Positions 1-9,415 are shown, numbered from the stretch's first letter. The stretch: 64,000 bases of DNA from Martelella lutilitoris (GCF_016598595.1 NZ_CP066786.1:4147501-4211500), one strand, 5' to 3'. Notes: generated by a model not told the origin, from the letters alone. Numbers and translations: made by a program.

Positions 1-255
1 GCGCAAAATCCAAGCAGTTTCCTAAAACGTGACCGCTCCTAAGTCTCTTTGGTAAGCCCGAAAGCTCACCGACAAAGCCGCTCGCCACGCTTCTCTTTCT
101 TCATATATGCAATTGTCCAAATAACCGACGGCAAAACCGTCAAAAATCCTCTCGCGGCCAATCTCTTTTCAAGTTCAGCCTGACTCAGCATTCCAGCCTG
201 TCGGAAGATTTTCTAGAACCGTAAGCACCGCCTCAGCGCCGCCCCGTCGTTCGGT
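1..255 (-). other. 5' leader of an rRNA operon (16S gene beyond left edge)
   Basis: Read on the minus strand, this stretch has the layout of a rhizobial rRNA leader. It contains a GACAATTG element with a degenerate boxA-like TTATTTGG just before it, then GAAGAAAGAGAAGCGTGG, then a segment close to GACTTAG..CGGTCACGTTTTA, which I recall lying a short way before 16S in rhizobia. A small hairpin (GACGG / CCGTC, 127-141) sits in the leader. No convincing coding sequence is present. The 16S gene itself is not in the window. Recognition rests on memory of rhizobial leaders, not on an alignment. Confidence 0.72.
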
Positions 256-262
256 GAGGCGG

Positions 263-292
263 CTTATAGACCCCATTCCGCCAAACCGTCAA
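263..292 (-). promoter_or_regulatory. rRNA operon promoter
   Basis: On the minus strand TTGACG (292-287) and TATAAG (268-263) are separated by 18 nt. The discriminator after the -10 is GC-rich (CCGCCTCACC), typical of stringently controlled stable-RNA promoters. Upstream of the -35 an A/T-rich tract (301-340) resembles an UP element. Transcription would start near 255 and run left into the leader. Confidence 0.75.
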
Positions 293-344
293 CAACCAAC
301 TCCAAAAAAAATGACATTTTTGTTAAGTCATTGGTTTTGTTGGG

Positions 345-592
345 GTCACCGTTCATGCTTCCCTTTCCAGGCGCTGCGCTCCGCCTTTTCGTCCCGGCAT
401 CGCCCACAGCAGACCTGCCCTCAATGCGCCATATTCACCGCGAAGAGTCACGGATGACGCCGCCCCCATCGGTCAAGTCGGACTGGAGCCCAGGGACCGG
501 GGGCAAATGGTGATTTGACAGCTGCGGCGATTTTCGGCACATCAGTTGAACCAATTGCGATATCGGCAAATCGGACCTAAGACCACGGGCAT
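345..592. other. intergenic region between rRNA promoter and M23 peptidase gene
   Basis: No credible gene is seen; short open frames here have no recognisable content. It should hold the rightward promoter of the M23 peptidase gene, but I could not pick a convincing -35/-10 pair, and the ribosome-binding site before that gene is weak. Confidence 0.5.
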
Positions 593-2536
593 ATGAGAGA
601 AAAGAAAAACCCTGCGCGCTCGTTCGGCAGAGGCACGCCGATTGTCGTGGACGGCAAGACGCCGCCGGCACGGCGCGACGTGTCGATCCGCTGGCTCGCC
701 GGAGCCTGCCTGACGGGGCTGACAAGCACCGCGCTGATGGCAATCGCCCTTTCCGCGGCCGTCGATGGACGCGAACGGCTCGCCGCGCCGGCTTCCGCCT
801 TTGCCAAGACGGCCGCGGCCGGGGTCGACGACACGGCGGTCAGAGGCGACCGCCTGATCCCGACCACGGTGATCGCCAAGCCGTCCAACCGCCGCGTCCT
901 GCAGGTGCCAACGGCGGTGCGCCAGGGTGATCGCGACGTCATTCACTACGAGCCCTTTTCCGAAGTGCGGATGGCGCTCGCGGCCAATTACGGCAAGACG
1001 CCCGACTACCCCGCCTTCGATCCCTTCGAGGTTTTCTCGACCACCGAGCGGGCCGGACCGCGCGTACGGGCCGTCGACGTGATCTACGATACCGATGTCG
1101 AGGGCGAGGTCGAGCTCAAGTTCACGCCCTTCCCGGCAACCAAGCCGCCCCTGCCCTTTGCCGCCGGCCTTTCCACCGACGAGATCGAGGAAACGATTCT
1201 CGCAAACGAGACGATGCTGCAGAACAGCGTCGGCGATCTGTCGATGCTCAGCTATGTCGATCCCGATCGCTTCGAGCCCGAGCAGATCATGCTTCCGCTC
1301 AAGCCGGCGATGGCGGCCCAGATCGTCGATGAGAATGTCTCGGTAAGCGCGCTGCAGTCCGTCTTCACCCAGGATTTCAACGATGATATCCTGCCGGTTC
1401 GCCAGCAGGTCGAGGTCGAGGCCTTTCTGGTGGCCGCCGGCTATCCCGCGCCGCTCGCCGCCGAACTCGGCCGCCTGATCGAGGAAGGCTCCGGCTCGCC
1501 GATGCTGAAGGCCGGAGACATTCTGCGCATCGGCCTTATGCGGATGGGCCGCAATATGCGCGTGGTCCGGCTCAGCCTCTATCGCGGCGGCGAACATGTG
1601 ATGACCACGGCGCTCAACGACAAGGGACGTTTCGTCGAGGGCGTCGAACCGCCGATGAGCGAGGCCGTCGCCAATGCGTCTGCCGACGAGACGGATCTGC
1701 TGCTCGGCACCACGCAGAAGCCGGTGCGGGTCTATGACGGCATTTTCCGCGCCATGCTGACCTACGGGTTGACAAAGGACATGGCCGGTCAACTGATCAA
1801 TCTTCTGGCGAGCAAGGTCGATCTGCAGTCCATAGCTTCGCCGGACGACCAGCTCGAGCTGTTCTTTTCCGACGCCGATCCGAACGGCAAGGCGACGGCC
1901 ACGTCCGAACTGTTCTATATCGATGCGAAGATCGGCGACGAGGCCATCAGGCTCTATCGCTTCGCCGACCCAAAGACCGGCGCCGTCGATTTCTATGATG
2001 CGAACGGCCGCAGCATCCGCCGCTTCCTCTTGCGCAATCCCGTGCCGAACGGCAAGTTCACCTCCGGTTTCGGCATGCGCCGGCATCCGGTTTTGAAATA
2101 CGCCCGTATGCATAGCGGCGTGGACTGGGCGGCGCGAACCGGGACGCCGATCATTGCGGCCGGTGACGGCATCGTCGAAAAGGCCGGTTGGTCGTCCTCC
2201 GGATACGGCAACCAGACCATTATCCGTCACGCCAATGGCTACGAGACCTCCTACAACCACCAGAGCAAGATCGCCCCGGGCGTCAAGGAGGGCGCGCGCG
2301 TCAAGCAGGGACAGGTCATCGGCTATGTCGGCGCCACCGGTCTCGTCACCGGCCCCCATCTGCATTATGAACTCCTCGTCAACGGCACCAAGGTCGATCC
2401 GATGAAGATCCGCTTCCCGAACTCCGACGCGCTGGCGGGCGAGAATCTTGCCCGCTTCGAATCCGAACGCAAGCGGATCGACGCGCTGCTCGGCAATGAG
2501 AGCGCAACGCAGGTCGCTTCCAACAGGAGCAATTGA
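593..2536 (+). CDS. M23 family metallopeptidase (LysM-less, membrane-anchored)
   Basis: A 647-residue peptidoglycan endopeptidase of the lysostaphin/DD-endopeptidase type, acting in the periplasm. After a charged N-terminus there is one hydrophobic segment (about residues 34-53) that anchors or exports it. The C-terminal M23 domain (about 470-610) carries the zinc ligands: His507 and Asp511 in MHSGVDW, and HLH at 589-591 in GPHLHYEL. The middle 350 residues contain the extended, partly coiled region usual in long rhizobial M23 proteins. ATG at 593 is the first start in frame with the transmembrane segment; its ribosome-binding site is poor. It stands alone between the rRNA promoter and the ArsR gene. 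Family assignment is firm; the exact bond cleaved is not known. Confidence 0.92.
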   Translation: MREKKNPARSFGRGTPIVVDGKTPPARRDVSIRWLAGACLTGLTSTALMAIALSAAVDGRERLAAPASAFAKTAAAGVDDTAVRGDRLIPTTVIAKPSNRRVLQVPTAVRQGDRDVIHYEPFSEVRMALAANYGKTPDYPAFDPFEVFSTTERAGPRVRAVDVIYDTDVEGEVELKFTPFPATKPPLPFAAGLSTDEIEETILANETMLQNSVGDLSMLSYVDPDRFEPEQIMLPLKPAMAAQIVDENVSVSALQSVFTQDFNDDILPVRQQVEVEAFLVAAGYPAPLAAELGRLIEEGSGSPMLKAGDILRIGLMRMGRNMRVVRLSLYRGGEHVMTTALNDKGRFVEGVEPPMSEAVANASADETDLLLGTTQKPVRVYDGIFRAMLTYGLTKDMAGQLINLLASKVDLQSIASPDDQLELFFSDADPNGKATATSELFYIDAKIGDEAIRLYRFADPKTGAVDFYDANGRSIRRFLLRNPVPNGKFTSGFGMRRHPVLKYARMHSGVDWAARTGTPIIAAGDGIVEKAGWSSSGYGNQTIIRHANGYETSYNHQSKIAPGVKEGARVKQGQVIGYVGATGLVTGPHLHYELLVNGTKVDPMKIRFPNSDALAGENLARFESERKRIDALLGNESATQVASNRSN

Positions 2537-2701
2537 CATTGCATCCGAGCGCCGCCGCCCCTGGCCGTGCGGGCGCCTGCGACGGCACCACCAGGTCGTC
2601 CGCTGTCCGGACACGCCTCGTTCAGCTGCGTTTTATAAGGATCGGCGCCCTCGTGCCCGCCAATGCCGGCCGACGCACAACCGGACCGCGGAACGCCGCG
2701 G

Positions 2702-2956
2702 TCAGAACTGACGAATCCAGCCGTTCAGCGCGGAGAAACCTTCCGGATTGATGGCATAGAACCGTTTTGTACCGACCGGCGTCACGCGCACGAGCTTGCT
2801 GTCCAAGAGGGCCTTTAGATGCTGCGAGACGGCGGGACGACTGATCGGCAACCCCTCCGAAAGCTCGGTCACCGTTTTCGGCTCACGCCTCAAGGCCATC
2901 AGGAGATGGCGACGATTGGGGTCGGCAATAGCGACGAAAGGGTCAGATGTGCTCAT
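2702..2956 (-). CDS. ArsR/SmtB-family transcriptional regulator
   Basis: An 84-residue winged helix-turn-helix protein. The HTH is visible in VTELSEGLPISRPAVSQHLK, followed by the wing (LVRVTPVGTKRFYAI). It belongs to the metal-independent ArsR subgroup that often pairs with AHSA1/SRPBCC genes; no metal-binding Cys motif is present and no AHSA1 gene is adjacent. It stops right after WIRQF, where relatives usually continue for 20-30 residues, so the C-terminal helix looks shortened. It lies downstream of the DUF882 gene in the same direction with a gap of about 60 nt. Target unknown. Confidence 0.85.
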   Translation of the reverse strand: MSTSDPFVAIADPNRRHLLMALRREPKTVTELSEGLPISRPAVSQHLKALLDSKLVRVTPVGTKRFYAINPEGFSALNGWIRQF

Positions 2957-3017
2957 GCCGTCATATTACGTTAAAGTTATCCGCGCGACAAGTAGCTCGT
3001 TCATCCAAGAGTAGATA

Positions 3018-4670
3018 CTAAAATCTTTCCTGATCAAAATAGTCAACAATCGACTTCTGACCGGTTCCACTCGACTTTGTACTTGCAATACTTGCGGATT
3101 GATAGCCTTCAGCAGAAATACCTGCTTCGCCGCCCGATACGGCGGCCGACCTTGCATTGCCGGGCAGGATCGTCCCTGGGCGGGCGCCCTTGGTCGGCGC
3201 TTCCGGCGCGGTGGCATTGATTCGCGCCAGGGTCGGGCGGAACAGAACGCGGAAGTCATTGTCCTCGTTGTAGGCAAGCTCCGTCGTATCACCCATGGCC
3301 GAAAGCTTGCGGGCAAGCTCGCTCTGGGCCGTCTTGCGCGGATTTTGAGCCGGCTCCGGAACGACAGTCCCGGCGCGGCCGGCCGCCTGCAACTGCTCGG
3401 GCGTTATCGGCGCGCCCTGATCCAGTCCGGCATAGCTCATACGCGGGCTCGGCACGGGAACCTCGCCATCCATGAAGCCGAAGCGATCCTGTTCGAAAGA
3501 CGAACCGTCGCCGAGGGAGGCGACTTCGACAGGGGCCTGCTCGACGGGCGAAGCGGCTTCGGCCACCAGCACGTCGGAAACTGACATGCCCTCTGCCGCG
3601 CCGAGTGAGGACGGCCGCGACTGCGGCACCGGAATATTGGCAGCGATCGCCAGCGCCGGTTCCGCCTCGGGCGGATTGGGATCGACCAGCGCGGTGGCAA
3701 GCGGCGTGCCGAGATCGGCATTGTCGGCGCCGGGACGGGAAAGCGGCAGCGGAATGTCGAGATTGTCAAAGCTGACGGCCGCCGTCAGGATGTCGACCGG
3801 CCGCTGCTGGGGCGCCGTCTGCTGCGGCGCGCTCTGGCGCGACGGCGTCGTTGCGGCGCGCTGCTGGCGGTCGTTCCCTGCAGTGTCGTCATTGCCGGAA
3901 TTGTTGCGATTGAACAGCATCGAAAGCAGATTCGGACGTTCATCCTCGTCGCCATCGTCAGCACTGGCGACGCGGACGGGCTCGGACCCGGAGACGCTGC
4001 CCTTGGCCTTGTATTCAGCCAGCGCGTCCTGATAGCCGGGAAGCGGCTTGCCGTCGGCCGGCAGATGCAGCGTATGACCTTCGGGAAAGAGCGCGACAAG
4101 CTGGCTGCGACTCATGCGCGGCCAAGCGCGAACACTCGCTACATCGAGATGGACGAAGGGCGAGCCGGAGCTCGGATAATAGCCGACGCCGCCGCGCTGC
4201 AACTTCATCGCCGTCGCCCGCAGCTTGGCGAGCGGCACGCCGGGGATGAAGAAATCCATTGCATTGCCGAGCATGTGCTGCGATTTCTTGGCAACGCCGG
4301 ACGATGTCTTGCGCAGCATCGCATTGGTTTCGGGCGAACGATAGGCCGAGACGACGTTGATGTAATCCTTGGCGCCGACCTGCTGATAGACCTCCCAGAC
4401 CAGATCAAACAGCCGCGGGTTCATGGTGGTCGGCTCCTTGCGCCGCCAGTCGCGCAGGAACCAGTTCAGCTGCTCCAGCCCCTTCTTGTCATAGCGCCCG
4501 TTGCGCTTGAAGGTGATCTCCGCCTTTTCGCCTGTATGGATGTAATAAAGCTTCAGGGTTCGGGTTTCGGCCTGCGCCTCGGTCACGCCAAACACGCAGA
4601 ACATGGCCGCAAGCAACGCCAGAACGGCAATTGTCCGTTGCAGGAATATGCTTGATGGACGGTCACACAA
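3018..4670 (-). CDS. DUF882 (YcbK/M15-like) cell-wall protein
   Basis: About 550 residues. A signal peptide (RTIAVLALLAAMFCVFGVTEAQA) precedes a DUF882 domain of about 170 residues (TLKLYYIHTGEKAEITFKRN ... QHMLGNAMDFFIPG ... VHLDVASVRAWPR). The H..GNAMDF and HLDV motifs match the zinc-site layout of M15-like peptidases, so a periplasmic murein role is likely. The remaining 350 residues are low-complexity, rich in Pro, Ala, Gln and Ser, and resemble a flexible tail. No ATG precedes the signal peptide. I place the start at a TTG at 4670 because GGGAGAG lies just upstream; a TTG at 4766 would add 32 residues. Transcribed away from oligopeptidase F. Confidence 0.83.
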   Translation of the reverse strand: MCDRPSSIFLQRTIAVLALLAAMFCVFGVTEAQAETRTLKLYYIHTGEKAEITFKRNGRYDKKGLEQLNWFLRDWRRKEPTTMNPRLFDLVWEVYQQVGAKDYINVVSAYRSPETNAMLRKTSSGVAKKSQHMLGNAMDFFIPGVPLAKLRATAMKLQRGGVGYYPSSGSPFVHLDVASVRAWPRMSRSQLVALFPEGHTLHLPADGKPLPGYQDALAEYKAKGSVSGSEPVRVASADDGDEDERPNLLSMLFNRNNSGNDDTAGNDRQQRAATTPSRQSAPQQTAPQQRPVDILTAAVSFDNLDIPLPLSRPGADNADLGTPLATALVDPNPPEAEPALAIAANIPVPQSRPSSLGAAEGMSVSDVLVAEAASPVEQAPVEVASLGDGSSFEQDRFGFMDGEVPVPSPRMSYAGLDQGAPITPEQLQAAGRAGTVVPEPAQNPRKTAQSELARKLSAMGDTTELAYNEDNDFRVLFRPTLARINATAPEAPTKGARPGTILPGNARSAAVSGGEAGISAEGYQSASIASTKSSGTGQKSIVDYFDQERF

Positions 4671-5048
4671 ACCGGACTCTCCCTGGGTACTCTGAATGTC
4701 GTGATCGGGGCCCCGCACCGTCAGCAGCCTCAGGAGCGGCGGACGGCGACCTTCTTGGAGGTCCAATGCGGCGCAAACGAGGCATCTTTCCCGCCTGACG
4801 TTCAGCTTGCCACTTTATAGGCAATATTTGGTTAAATTCCTAGACCCATGAATAACCGCTTAGCCTTTCCCAAGGGTTAAGTCCTTGCCGCAAATCAACG
4901 CTGGCGCACGGAAAAACCGAGGCGATCCGTCACAGCAAGGCGTCAGATATCTTGGGGCAGCCGATTGCGGGGCGTGCGGGCGACACATATGTTGGAGCTT
5001 CGCGCCCGCTTCAGGCGGCGACCGCACCACAACAGGAAAGACAGACCC

Positions 5049-6902
5049 ATGTTCAACGCTTCATTTCCGCGCGCACCCGCCGGCAGCCCTGCCCGGGCGA
5101 CGAAGTCCGGCGACGAGGCCCTGGGCAACCTGCCCGAATGGGATCTCTCCCATCTTTATCCCGGCCCTTCCTCGCCCGAGTTCAACAACGCCTTTGATGA
5201 GGCTGCGAAGAAGGCAAGGTCGTTTTCGACCCGGTGGAAGGGCAAGCTTGCCGAGGCGGCGGAGAGAAGCGGCGAAGACGGACTCGGCGCCGCCATCGAG
5301 GCCTATGAGGCGCTGGGCGACACACTGGGACGGCTCGGCTCCTTTGCCGGTCTCTCCTATTATGCCAATGCCGCCGATCCGGCCCTGCGCAAGCTTTATG
5401 GCGACACCTCGGCGCGGATCACCGAGATTTACGCCGATCTCCTGTTCTTCGAACTGGAATTGAACCGCCTCGACGAAGAAACGATCGACAGGGCGTTCGA
5501 GGCTGACGATCGCTTTGCCCATTACCGCCCGTGGGTGCTCGATCTCCGCCTGGAAAAGCCGCACCAGCTCGATGACCGGATCGAACAGCTGTTCATGGAG
5601 AAATCGACGACCGGCGGCCAGGCCTTCAACCGCCTGTTCGACCAAACAATGGACCGCATGCGCTTTACCGTCGACGGCGAGGACATGCCGCTGGAAAAGA
5701 CGCTCAATCTTTTGAGCGATACAAAGGAACCGGTCCGCCGCAAGGCCGCGGAAGCCCTGGCCGCGACCTTCAAGGACAATCTGCCGACATTCTCTTTGAT
5801 CATGAACACGGTGACCAAGGACACCGAGATCAACAGCCGCTGGCACGCCTTCGAGGATATCGCGGACAGCCGGCATCTCTCCAACCGGGTCGAGCGCGAG
5901 GTTGTCGATGCGCTGTCCGAGGCGGTGCGCCAGTCCTATCCGCGCCTGTCCCATCGCTATTACGCGATGAAGGCGAAATGGCTCGGCATGGAGCAGATGA
6001 ACTACTGGGATCGCAATGCCCCGCTGCCCGACACCGCCGAGCGGGTGATCCCGTGGGACGAGGCCCGGGACACGGTGCTTTCGGCCTATGGCGCGTTCTC
6101 GCCTGAAATGGCCGGCATCGCCCGCCGCTTCTTTGACGAGAACTGGATCGACGCGCCGATCCGCCCGGGAAAACGCACCGGCGCCTTCGCGCACCCGACC
6201 GTGCCTTCCGCCCATCCTTATGTTCTGGTCAATTACCTGGGCAAACCGCGCGACGTGATGACGCTTGCCCACGAACTCGGCCACGGCGTGCACCAGGTTC
6301 TGGCGGCCAAACAGGGCGCGCTGATGTGCTCGACGCCCTTGACGCTGGCCGAAACCGCGTCCGTCTTCGGCGAGATGCTGACCTTCCGCGCGCTGCTTTC
6401 GCAGACGACCGACACGGCAAGGCGCAAGGCGATGCTCGCCCAGAAAGTGGAGGACATGATCAACACCGTCGTGCGCCAGATTGCCTTCTACCAGTTCGAG
6501 CGCAAGGTCCACACGGCGCGTCGCGAGGGCGAGCTGACCGAAGACCAGATCAACGCAATGTGGATGTCGGTGCAGGCCGAGAGCCTCGGGCCGGCGATCA
6601 GGCTCGCCGATGGTTACGAGACCTACTGGAGCTATGTGCCCCACTTCATCCATTCGCCGTTCTACGTCTATGCCTATGCCTTCGGCGATTGCCTGGTGAA
6701 CTCGCTCTACGCCGTCTACCAGAATGCCGAAAGCGGCTTTCAGGACAAGTATTTCGAGATGCTGACCGCCGGCGGCACCAAGCATCACTCGGAACTGCTG
6801 AAGCCCTTCGGACTCGATGCATCTGACCCGACCTTCTGGGGCAAGGGGCTGTCGATGATCGAGGGCCTGATCGACGAACTCGAAGCGCTCGACAAGGAAT
6901 AG
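5049..6902 (+). CDS. pepF: M3 family oligoendopeptidase F
   Basis: A 617-residue cytosolic zinc metallopeptidase that cuts short peptides. The catalytic motif HELGH is at residues 408-412 (TLAHELGHGVHQVL), followed by the third ligand region around SVFGEML. The helical N-terminal half and the length fit PepF proteins. ATG at 5049 is preceded by an AGGAAAG ribosome-binding site; an upstream in-frame ATG lacks one. It is divergent from the DUF882 gene and is followed after 1 nt by pabB, suggesting co-transcription. Confidence 0.93.
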   Translation: MFNASFPRAPAGSPARATKSGDEALGNLPEWDLSHLYPGPSSPEFNNAFDEAAKKARSFSTRWKGKLAEAAERSGEDGLGAAIEAYEALGDTLGRLGSFAGLSYYANAADPALRKLYGDTSARITEIYADLLFFELELNRLDEETIDRAFEADDRFAHYRPWVLDLRLEKPHQLDDRIEQLFMEKSTTGGQAFNRLFDQTMDRMRFTVDGEDMPLEKTLNLLSDTKEPVRRKAAEALAATFKDNLPTFSLIMNTVTKDTEINSRWHAFEDIADSRHLSNRVEREVVDALSEAVRQSYPRLSHRYYAMKAKWLGMEQMNYWDRNAPLPDTAERVIPWDEARDTVLSAYGAFSPEMAGIARRFFDENWIDAPIRPGKRTGAFAHPTVPSAHPYVLVNYLGKPRDVMTLAHELGHGVHQVLAAKQGALMCSTPLTLAETASVFGEMLTFRALLSQTTDTARRKAMLAQKVEDMINTVVRQIAFYQFERKVHTARREGELTEDQINAMWMSVQAESLGPAIRLADGYETYWSYVPHFIHSPFYVYAYAFGDCLVNSLYAVYQNAESGFQDKYFEMLTAGGTKHHSELLKPFGLDASDPTFWGKGLSMIEGLIDELEALDKE

Positions 6903-6903
6903 C

Positions 6904-8040
6904 ATGACGCGCGCCGTTTTCCGGGACGACCTCGCCGGTCGCATGCTCGCATTTTCGCAGCCGCATGCGCTGATCCTGGCGACCGACCCGGAAGACGTGG
7001 CGCAGGGCTTTGTCCGCATGGAGGAAGCAAGGGCCGGGGGGCACTGGCTCGCCGGCTATGTTTCCTATGAGGCGGGGCTTCTCCTGGACCCCGCCTTCTC
7101 AGGCCTTTCCCCTGGCAAAACCGAGATACCCTATCTCTGTTTCGGCGTTTTCGATCCCCCGGAGGAGACCGGTCTTCCCGCGTCATGCTCCACGACGCCC
7201 TTTCTGTCCGATCTCGAACCCGCCTGGGATTTCGCCACCTATCGCGAACGTTTCGAACCGCTGCACGCCCATCTGAGGGCGGGCGACTGCTATCAGGGCA
7301 ACCTTACCTTTCCGGTCAAAGCCCGCTGGCAGGGCGATCCGCTTGCCGCCTTCCACGCCTATGCGGAACGCCAGCCGGTGCGCTACGGCGCCTATCTCGA
7401 CCTTGCCGGTCCGCGCATCCTGTCGCGCTCGCCGGAGCTCTTCTTCAAGGTCGACGATAACGGCTTTCTCGAAACGCACCCGATGAAAGGCACGGCTCCG
7501 CGCGGTGCAACGGCGGAAGAGGACGACGCGATCATCGCGGCGATGCTGGACGACGAAAAGACGCTTGCGGAAAACTGCATGATCGTCGACCTTCTGCGCA
7601 ACGACATCTCCCGCATCGCCGAACCCGGCAGCGTCCACGTGCCAAAGCTCTTCGACATCGAGACCTACCCCACGCTCCACCAGATGGTGAGCCACGTTCG
7701 GGCAAAACTTTGCGCCGGGACCGACATCGGGTCGATCTTTGCCGCGCTCTTTCCCTGCGGCTCGATAACCGGCGCGCCGAAGATTTCGGCGATGAGGATA
7801 TTGCGCAGCCTGGAGGATGGGCCGCGCGGTGCCTATTGCGGGGCGATCGGCCATATTGCGCCCGACGGCGCGATGCGCTTCAATGTCGCCATCCGCACGA
7901 TCACGCTCTTTGATGACGGACGGGCGGTTTTCAATGTCGGCGGCGGCATCGTGCTTGATTCCACCGCGCGCGCCGAATATGACGAAGCCCTGCTGAAAGC
8001 CCGTTTTGCCGGCGACCTGTGCGCTGTTCCGGCCGGTTGA
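6904..8040 (+). CDS. pabB: aminodeoxychorismate synthase component I
   Basis: A 378-residue chorismate-binding enzyme that makes 4-amino-4-deoxychorismate for folate synthesis. The C-terminal domain has the family signature GSITGAPKISAMRIL and the conserved GxGGGIVxDS-like segment (NVGGGIVLDSTARAEYDEA). The key discriminator is HPMKGTAPRG with Lys195: PabB enzymes carry Lys here, anthranilate synthases Ala. It lacks a fused lyase (PabC) domain and no glutaminase (PabA) is adjacent, so it probably uses the shared PabA/TrpG subunit encoded elsewhere. It starts 1 nt after pepF and is followed by the YciI-like gene. Confidence 0.92.
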   Translation: MTRAVFRDDLAGRMLAFSQPHALILATDPEDVAQGFVRMEEARAGGHWLAGYVSYEAGLLLDPAFSGLSPGKTEIPYLCFGVFDPPEETGLPASCSTTPFLSDLEPAWDFATYRERFEPLHAHLRAGDCYQGNLTFPVKARWQGDPLAAFHAYAERQPVRYGAYLDLAGPRILSRSPELFFKVDDNGFLETHPMKGTAPRGATAEEDDAIIAAMLDDEKTLAENCMIVDLLRNDISRIAEPGSVHVPKLFDIETYPTLHQMVSHVRAKLCAGTDIGSIFAALFPCGSITGAPKISAMRILRSLEDGPRGAYCGAIGHIAPDGAMRFNVAIRTITLFDDGRAVFNVGGGIVLDSTARAEYDEALLKARFAGDLCAVPAG

Positions 8041-8050
8041 GGACGCTGTG

Positions 8051-8338
8051 ATGATCCTGATCTCGCTGACCTATATTGCGCCGATGGACGCCGTCGAAAA
8101 GCACTTCGATGGCCACATCGAATGGCTGAACAGGCACTATGCCGATGGCGTTTTCGTTGCGTCCGGTCGCAAAGTGCCCCGCACCGGCGGCCTCATCATT
8201 GCCCGCAGCAGTCTCGATGAGGTGCGCGCCCTCTGCGAGGCCGATCCCTTCGTCAGCGAAGGCGTGGCGCGATACGAACTGACCGAGGTCGATTTTTCCC
8301 GAACCGTTGCCGGCGTCGAAGGCCTGAAACAGCCATGA
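8051..8338 (+). CDS. YciI family protein
   Basis: A 95-residue ferredoxin-like-fold protein. The family's His and Asp residues appear in AVEKHFDGHIEWL and the C-terminal part in DPFVSEGVARYELTEVDF. YciI-like proteins have been linked to dehydrochlorination-type chemistry in one case, but most have no assigned role. ATG at 8051 is 10 nt after the pabB stop, and the stop overlaps the next gene, so pepF-pabB-yciI-DUF3445 probably form one transcript. Confidence 0.85.
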   Translation: MILISLTYIAPMDAVEKHFDGHIEWLNRHYADGVFVASGRKVPRTGGLIIARSSLDEVRALCEADPFVSEGVARYELTEVDFSRTVAGVEGLKQP

Positions 8339-9252
8339 CGGACGCCGCGACCGAGAACCGCCCGCTGCGCCTGATGCCCTATGGCCGCGCCTACAAGCCG
8401 TTTTCTATAGGTCTCTCGCAGATTGCGACAACGGACTGGCTGGAGGCGGAGGGTGATCTCGGCCGCTATCTCGACGAGAAGAGGCAATTTCTGGAAGCGG
8501 ACCCCGACGCAATCTTCCGCGCCGCGCCCGACAGTCTCGCAGCCCAGCAGGAAGCGCTCGAGTTGATTGTCCGCCACCTGGGGGACGAGCATCACGACAC
8601 CCACCGGCTCGACGGCGCCATGATGTCGATGGCCGGCCACACCGTCGATATCGCCGACGGGACCATGCCGCCGCTGATGCGGGCGGGATTGCTGATCGCC
8701 GACGACCTTGCCGTTCTCACCAGGCATGACGGCCATTGGCATCTTTCCGCCGGCTTCATCGCTTTTCCCTCCTCCTGGTCGTTGGCCGAAAAGGCCGGGC
8801 GGCCGATGGACGAGGTCCATGCGGATGTGCCGGGCTTTCAGGGCGGCACAAGAAATGCGGCGATGGTCACGCGCATTTTCGACAACCTGAAGCCCGACCT
8901 TCCGGCCGAGCGGTTCAACTGGTCCTTCAAGGGCTCGACTGCGCTGGCGATGCCGGTCTCCAAGCATCTGCCGGAAGACCCGTTCCGGCCGGTCCGCCCG
9001 ATCGGCGACAATGTCCTGCGCGTCGAGCGCCAGACGCTGCGTCGTCTGCCGGAAACCGGCGCCATCCTCTTCACGATCAAGATCCATGCCGATCCGCTGG
9101 CCATGGTCCGGCGTCATCCCGAGAACCGTGCGATCGCCGCAGCCATGCTGAAGCAGCTTGACGGACTGACGGCGGAGGAGCGCGCCTACAAGGGCATGAA
9201 AGATGCCGATATCGACTCGCTTTCGGCTTATCTGCGGGAAGTTTTGAACTGA
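8335..9252 (+). CDS. DUF3445 / heme-dependent oxidative N-demethylase-like protein
   Basis: A 305-residue protein of the DUF3445 family. Characterised relatives are the alpha subunit of a heme-dependent oxidative N-demethylase. Recognisable blocks are LVRHLGDEH-like (IVRHLGDEHHDT), the central DLAVLTRHDGHWHLSAGFIA, and the C-terminal TLRRLPETGAILFTIKIHADPL. No partner subunits (ferredoxin-reductase or other HODM parts) are adjacent, so the substrate is unknown. The ATG overlaps the stop of the YciI gene. Confidence 0.85.
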   Translation: MTDAATENRPLRLMPYGRAYKPFSIGLSQIATTDWLEAEGDLGRYLDEKRQFLEADPDAIFRAAPDSLAAQQEALELIVRHLGDEHHDTHRLDGAMMSMAGHTVDIADGTMPPLMRAGLLIADDLAVLTRHDGHWHLSAGFIAFPSSWSLAEKAGRPMDEVHADVPGFQGGTRNAAMVTRIFDNLKPDLPAERFNWSFKGSTALAMPVSKHLPEDPFRPVRPIGDNVLRVERQTLRRLPETGAILFTIKIHADPLAMVRRHPENRAIAAAMLKQLDGLTAEERAYKGMKDADIDSLSAYLREVLN

Positions 9253-9265
9253 CTTCTGGAACGGC

Positions 9266-9291
9266 GGCAACAAATCCGCTTTACTGTTGCC
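9266..9291. repeat. inverted repeat upstream of homospermidine synthase gene
   Basis: GGCAACA (9266-9272) and TGTTGCC (9285-9291) form a perfect 7-bp stem with a 12-nt loop just after the DUF3445 gene. There is no T-run, so it is at best a weak terminator or leader hairpin. Confidence 0.35.
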
Positions 9292-9415
9292 CGGCGCTGT
9301 GGTCACGCTTTTAACGCGATCGACAGGCCACGGAACAAAATGGCCGTGTCACAATTTGTGCTTACGTTCGCGGCATTCGCCTTGCGCGCAGGTCCTAATC
9401 GAGAAGGAAACGGAA

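Noticed and set aside
542..2614. Long open frame opposite the M23 peptidase gene
   Set aside because: Composition is Arg/Gly/Ala/Asp-rich with no family motif; typical antisense shadow of a GC-rich gene. The rightward gene shows zinc motifs.
5061..7019. Long open frame opposite oligopeptidase F
   Set aside because: No recognisable domain; shadow of the HELGH-bearing gene.
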